Below are positions 58,830 through 64,000 of a DNA stretch of 64,000 nt, one piece after another. The stretch spans positions 32,298,745-32,362,744 of the forward strand of contig CM075102.1 in NCBI GenBank assembly GCA_037576195.1. The letters are read 5' to 3'. The notes beneath the pieces are model-generated. The model did not search any database and was not told where the DNA came from. It saw nothing but the letters and a program-made list of their open reading frames with translations. The translations under genes were made by a program, and so were the position numbers. This stretch comes from Phytoseiulus persimilis. Its lineage: Eukaryota; Arthropoda; Arachnida; Mesostigmata; Phytoseiidae. Each line of letters begins with the position of its first letter. Position 1 is the first letter of the stretch.

Positions 58830-60457
58830 TGAGCTATATGTGGACCTGGCGCTCGTTGCTCCTACCGATTGGCTTCCCTTCAAGCATGGTCATGGGTACG
58901 GGGTATGGGATCCTGGGCGGAGGGTTCCGTTAACGCTCCGGAATTTTCACTTGGTGTCGAGGTAATTCTCGATTCGTCCTGAAAACTTCCAGCTAAACAA
59001 ATTTCTATAGTTCGTTGATGATCCGCGTGGAATGTGCTCGAGTGGCTTCATGACGGCGGGGAAGATCAACTTGAAGGCACGGTCTGTTCATTGACTCCTC
59101 CCGCCTGACCTCCTCATAATCGTGGGGTACGGGAATCTTATTAACATCAACCCAAGTCGCAAGGTAGTCTTCGTCTTTTGTGTAAGGGGAGAGACGGCCA
59201 AGCGCTGTACTGGGGAAGCGTCTTCTCCCCCCTCCCAGGCTTTTTAAGATGCAGGTCTAAACCCATAAGGGGTCACGGCGTATTCGTGGGCGGCCATGGG
59301 AGACTTCCTTGGGTCACGTCATAGTGAGTATGTTATTCACGAACGAGCATTCAGGACGATCACTCAAAATTGTGGAGAATTCTGTGTGAAATATGGTCAT
59401 CAAAAATCTTTATAATATTCCGGAGATTGTAGTGATCTTCATCATATTTTCGTCTCCTCATCCGGAATTCGTGACGGGGTCCAGGGGGCAACGACGTCCT
59501 TTCTCCAGCGTTGGGAGGGCCACGGGACCGAAAAAGTAGAGAATTTTGGGTCTAGAAACCCGATGATCAGCGTTCACGCCGGTCTCCAGTATCCCATTTG
59601 AACGGAATTCGTTTCTTCCGTTGATTCCGTCGAGTCCGAATGTTGATTGGGGATCTGTGGTCGGATGCTTGATTCGATCACTGAAGAACACAGGGGAGAT
59701 CTCATCCTGTGATTTTTCTTCGTGTTCAGGACTCTCAATTTGTTATACGGACTGGGCAGCGATGAGAATTGGATGCAATAATGCTCTTTCGATTCCAGGA
59801 GAAAGTGGATCTAGCAGAGCCTGAAACTTTGAAGATCAGCAAAGAGATGCTAGATTCCTCTGTCCTCTCTATTCTAACAGCCCTTGTGCTGTGGTGGATC
59901 TACTTAGCGAGCTCAACTCCGCCAATCATGAAAGTATGATGAGGAAGCTGACCCATGTCTCGGAGACGTACAATCCGACGGCAATCGAAAGGTTGACGAA
60001 GGAGAAAAGCTTCTCACTTTCGATTCAATGACTCGGTTTCTGGTGGGCCTGGATACATTGATGGAAGAAACATGTGCTTGAAACGTTCAGCCCTGAATCT
60101 CGGCAACTGCGAATTTTCTGTTGGAGATATTTTCGGTGACCGTGAGTTCTCGGACAAATGATTTCTGGTTCCAGAAGTAGAGCGAGGTATTAATTCTCGT
60201 CAGTCCGTCAATCTTACGCATGCCTGCATATAAAGATGGAGGACGCGGTCGCAATGAGCGTTTCCTGTTTGGTAGCTCCTGTGGTTTTTCAAACGCCACT
60301 TTTATTGCCTTGCCCCGATAAACGCCCAGTGAGTGATTCTCCCAAACATTTCTGCCGGGAACCGTTCCTCATCCCGGAAAATTCAATGGTTCCAACCTTA
60401 TTTTCAATCGAAACTGATTCACTCGAACAGAAAACGCGATCGCGGCTTTCGGGGGTA
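58830..60457. other. No gene recognised
   Basis: Short open frames only; the 77-residue minus-strand frame at 59691-59458 has no motif. A single ambiguous base (N) occurs upstream at 58327. Confidence 0.35.
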
Positions 60458-61335
60458 CCAGGGGTGTAAACATGAAACCGCCGTTCTTTCTCGAAATGGA
60501 TTTCCATGTATTTTCTTTAGCGTAGCAAGTATCTCATTCAAAGTAGTTGCCGTCCTTAGCTACACACTTGGACCATCTATCGGGCAGATTATGGGGAGTA
60601 TGGCGAATGGCCGAGAGTTTCCCAGCCTAGTCTTTTTACGGTTTCCACAACGCTTTTGGTCTTGTGAGGCGATCCGTTGTCATGGAGGAGAATGTTTCGT
60701 TCGTGGCGTGAAGCGAAATGCGGCCGTTTTTGTCGAATGGCGCGATCTAAAGTGATGAGTTGGGCCTCATATCGACTTCCGGTGACCGTTTCGCCAGGTT
60801 TGAGCAGCTCAAAGTAGAGCACGCCGTCCTGATCCCACCAAATGCTCAACATTGCCTTTCTCCCGAAGCGATTCGGCCTTGCTGACTCCGGGGAACTTTG
60901 AGTGGGGTCCACCCACCCTCTCTGACGCTTGGGGTTCTCGTAAAAAATCCACTTTTCACCTCCAGTGACTATCCGGTGCAGAAAACCCTTCCTTTCGAAC
61001 CTGGCAAGCAGGATCTGGCACACCGTTTTTCGCCGTTCCTGTTGCCTCTCTGACAGCTCGGGAGGCACCCACTTTCCAACCTTCAAATTTTTTCCGAGAC
61101 CCTTCAGACGAATGGATATGCACTCACGGGTCACTCCCAACCTCTCCGCCAACATTTTTTGACTCTGTGTGCAGTCTTCTGCCAACAAAGCCTCGAGCTC
61201 CTCGTCTTCGAACTTTTTGAGAGGTTTACCGCGTGCTTTGTTCTCGATGTCGAAATCACCGGCCTTGAACTTCGCAAACCATTCTCGAGACTGTCTCTCA
61301 CTCAGAGCGCGGTCACCATGAGCTTCTACAACCGT
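60458..61335 (-). mobile_element. Broken mariner-family transposon
   Basis: The left edge TACCAGGGGTGTAAACATGA has the TA target and a mariner-like inverted repeat. Coding runs on the minus strand from about 61335: ALSERQSREWFAKFKAGDFD (helix-turn-helix region), WVPPELSE (the mariner WVPHEL motif), WIFYENPKRQRGWVDP, IWWDQDGVLYFELLKPGETV and ILLHDN..PH, ending PYSP at the stop at 60586. The following bases encode RWSKCVAKDGNYFE, the normal family C-terminus, so the ~40 residues between, with the third catalytic Asp, are deleted. The first catalytic Asp (GDEKW) reads GGEKW. The right end is lost where the Tc1-like gene begins. It is dead. Confidence 0.88.
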
Positions 61336-62249
61336 AAAAAGAAGCGCGGAGTAAAGTCCAAGCTTTTGCCGGCCGATAAGAGGCGCATTTGCCGCGCTGC
61401 GTCAAACTCATCACGTTCGAGTACGCAGATCAGACGAGATCTTGAACTTAATGTGACTCCGAGGCGCATTCGTCAGGTCATCAATGAGCAAGAACACCTC
61501 CAATTGGCGAGAATGAGGTGCGCGCCGACCTTGAAACCTTCTCATGTTGATGCTCGGCTGATTTTTGCGAAAGAAAATATGACACGAAGGTGGAAAACGG
61601 TAGGATCGTTTATAGAGAATCCTGTCGAATCATATGGAGTTTCTTTGCTTGCATTTGAGACACTCCACTTCCATAGGTTCTCTTGAGCGATGAAAAAAAG
61701 TTCTCCCTCGACGGCCCGGACGGCTCCAATCACTACTGGAGAGATTTAAGGAAGGAACCAATGATCTTTTCACGACGCAATTTCGGGGGAGGATCGGTCA
61801 TGTGTTGGGGTTGCTTTGGGTCCGTGGGGAAAGTGAAACTAGCGTTTCCCTCATCAAGAATGGATTCCATAGAATATCAAGGGGTGCTAGATTCTCATCT
61901 TTTACCTTTTTTGAGGAGGTTCCGCCCCCTCAAACTGATATTGCAACATGATAATGCATCTGTGCATGCCAGCTCGAGTACAAATCGATGGTTGAAGTCC
62001 AACAGGATCAAGGTTCTCAAGTGGCCAGCGTGCAGCCCTGACTTGAATCTCATGGAGAACCTCTGGGGCATCGTCGCTCGGCGGTTATACACGGAAAACA
62101 GGCGATTCGAAAATGTGGATGAACTGAAAAGAGGCATAGTGAATGCTTGGAGCAGTATTGGGCAAGAAACAATTGATAATCTCATCTCTTCCATGCCAGA
62201 TCGCGTGTTCCAGGTCATATCGAGAAAGGGGAAACAGATAAACTATTGA
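61318..62249 (+). CDS. Tc1-like DD34E transposase with an intron, N-terminally short
   Basis: Two exons, 61318-61599 and 61677-62249, split by a 77-nt GT-AG intron, encode 284 residues (Tc1 transposases ~340). The second DNA-binding subdomain is present (SSTQIRRDLELNVTPRRIRQ). The catalytic triad is intact: Asp in LLSDEKKFSL (reconstituted across the splice), Asp in LILQHDNASVHA and Glu in LNLMENLWG, with 34 residues between the last two. The first ~50 residues, with the first helix-turn-helix, are missing. The start overlaps the mariner relic, so the 5' part was lost or the mariner sits in an upstream intron. The body has no stops or frameshifts, suggesting recent activity or purifying selection. 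No clear terminal repeat pair was found; GGGGGTCACTCCAAAGC at 62362 is a weak candidate right end. Confidence 0.85.
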
Positions 62250-64000
62250 GAAGCCTTTGATGTGTCTCCCGATCAGATAGAGTAATCGAAAATCGATTTG
62301 ATTCTTAAAGCATTTCCGGCCGATTTTCGCTGTTCATGCATCTTCCTCGTTGAGAAGAATCTGGGGGTCACTCCAAAGCCTTGAGACATCTTTCTCCTCT
62401 CGACTTGACTCCCACACGAGGTTTGATCCGAGGGTTTCCCATGTGGTGTATAAACTCGTAGAAATTTCCGCCTGATTCTAAAAGCATTTCCTTCAGTCTA
62501 TATCAGCTCGGGCTTCGAATGTGTTTGCTTGATAACGATTAACTCACCACAAAGTGAGTTGACGCTACCGACAGACGCTGCCCCCGCTAGGGAAACCGTA
62601 AAGAAATCAGCCGGAGTCCTGAAGCTGGAGCCAAATCCGTACGGGGGTTCAAGGGCACCATCTCGTGGTCCATTCTAGGGTAGTTTGAGGCCGGCGCCCA
62701 TGGCAAACAAGAGCCAGCTTATCCGGAATCACCTCCGGAACGGTTTGGCCGCAATCCGATCGTCCGAAACAAGCTCCAAGCGAGGAGTGGAGCTGACTAG
62801 AACACGGACTCGTCACCGCCGTGCGCTGCTTCAACCGCCGCTGCCGTTGCTCAACGAGGGCACTCCATTACGGCGTAAGCCTTCCATATTGAGGCCGTGA
62901 TGTCGACCTAGGGTGACGCATAACGTGGAACAAACGAACTCCTCGTCCATCAGGGCAAACTTTCGTCCCACAATGAGGAATGCTACGAGAGTGCAAGTCA
63001 TCCCCAACCTCGAGGATCGAGTGTCACGCCGCGTGACTTCACTCGTCTAGGCGATCGCTCCGGTGAGAGAGAACTGATACGAAGCGAAGAATCCCACGTT
63101 TTCGCACAGAGGCATCGTCACTCCCCCTCTGCTGTCACCACGCTGTTGAGAGATATCAATTCATGCGCTTCGAAATCAAGGCAAAGTGGGTTGTATGGAG
63201 CTCGTATCGGGATCAAGACACGACCGAGTACTTCATTCCTAGACAGCCATCTGACCTCTGCGTGCTGGAGTATATGTCTACCTTGAGCTTCCAACTTGTC
63301 GCGAAGAGCCTCAATTACGCGTGAGCTCAGTGCTCCTGCTCGGATCTTGTTGACCGTATCAATTACTTCAGTATGTAGTTCGTTCAGGTCGATGAATCAA
63401 ACAGGGTGGGGGAAGACGGGTTGCGATGGTCGACTATCATCAAACGCGCAACATTTGAAGCGCAATGGTAGATATGTACCCTGGTTTGACGCAAGGCCTA
63501 TGAACTGCATGAGTCGTGATTGACACACCACTCAGACCCGCATGTGAGCCTGGGACCCATGTGGGTCATTTTGACGCAAAAACTCTGAGAAATGCGTTTC
63601 CTCACAGAAAAAAATTATATTGTGGTAATATCCCCGCTCGGGGAGTTTCCCGAGGCTTCGATCGGCTCTTTTATGAATACATCGATAAATTCCTCACGAA
63701 TAGCCTGTGAGAGGGAAGGTGCGAATTTTTCTCAGCTTCTCTCCAATGCGAAACCAATCCCCCCGGTCAGCCGCAATCGTCTGTGCACTTCTCCCGGTTT
63801 CTCTGCCTTGAGAGGTTATCGGGGTTCGCCATACCTCCAAAAGTTGTCTCTCCGACACGCTCCGATTCCCATATAAAACTCAGGAAAAGCGGTCGGGCCG
63901 CTCAAAAGTTATGATTTTCCGAGATCTCCGTCAGCAGTGGGCCGCCGGGCTGGCCTGGGAGGAGGCGGTTTGGTATTAGGACGATCCACCGCCGGAGATC
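62250..64000. other. No gene recognised to the end of the window
   Basis: Open frames up to 94 residues on the plus strand (for example 62685-62900 and 63592-63876) have no motif and no supporting splice structure. Nothing repetitive stands out. Confidence 0.35.

Noticed and set aside
1-64000. CRISPR arrays, operons or bacterial features
   Set aside because: The direct repeats are minisatellites without spacer structure, and the genes are clearly eukaryotic with introns.

Overview
This is a stretch of animal nuclear genome. It has intron-containing genes with mostly GT-AG junctions, AATAAA poly(A) signals, animal-specific genes (GOPC, TBC1D22, TMEM60) and a dense, mixed load of transposons. 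The gene set is arthropod-like. One decayed LINE has the C-terminal block style I associate with 'tick transposon' LINEs, so a chelicerate such as a mite is my best guess; this rests on memory, not on a search.

Layout, left to right. 1-2111: no gene recognised, probably upstream region. 2112-10451 (+): a 12-exon gene for a ~2239-residue Gln/Thr/Ser-rich nuclear protein with one C-terminal C2H2 finger. 11871-12623 (-): a two-exon TMEM60-like membrane protein. 13251-18277 (+): a TBC1D22-type Rab GAP in 7 exons. 18536-25301: gene-poor repeat land with a short Helitron-like element (copy 1) and an R1-like LINE relic. 25302-31059 (-): a complete GOPC orthologue (golgin-type coiled coil plus PDZ). 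Its 3.5-kb intron 2 holds a separate gene on the opposite strand, 26676-29477 (+), for a secreted coiled-coil protein. 31484-32580 (+): NSE2/MMS21-like SUMO ligase, head-to-head with GOPC and with a hAT-type MITE in intron 1. About 33650-36690: a decayed LINE split by a fragment with long G and C homopolymers. 38335-39009 (+): an intronless small heat-shock protein. 39415-42282: Helitron-like copy 2, inflated by about 59 copies of a 45-bp minisatellite. 44331-46229 (-): intronless inducible-type Hsp70 with a TATA box and heat-shock element. 49462-50115 (-): Ran GTPase. 52788-58032 (+): a 12-exon GMC oxidoreductase with two GC-AG introns and a complete hAT MITE in intron 5. 60458-62249: a broken mariner abutting a Tc1-like transposase gene with its own intron. 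62250-64000: nothing recognised.

The genes are mostly unrelated housekeeping genes. Hsp70 and the small heat-shock protein (5 kb apart, both intronless) are the only functional pair, and GOPC and TBC1D22 both act in Golgi/Rab trafficking. The most interesting finding is the pair of Helitron-like elements whose inside is a 45-bp minisatellite, seen in a 521-bp and a 2868-bp version. Next are the gene nested in GOPC, the complete MITEs with target duplications, and the intron-containing DD34E transposase. All gene models were assembled by reading splice sites by eye; total coding lengths divide by three, but none was checked against transcripts.
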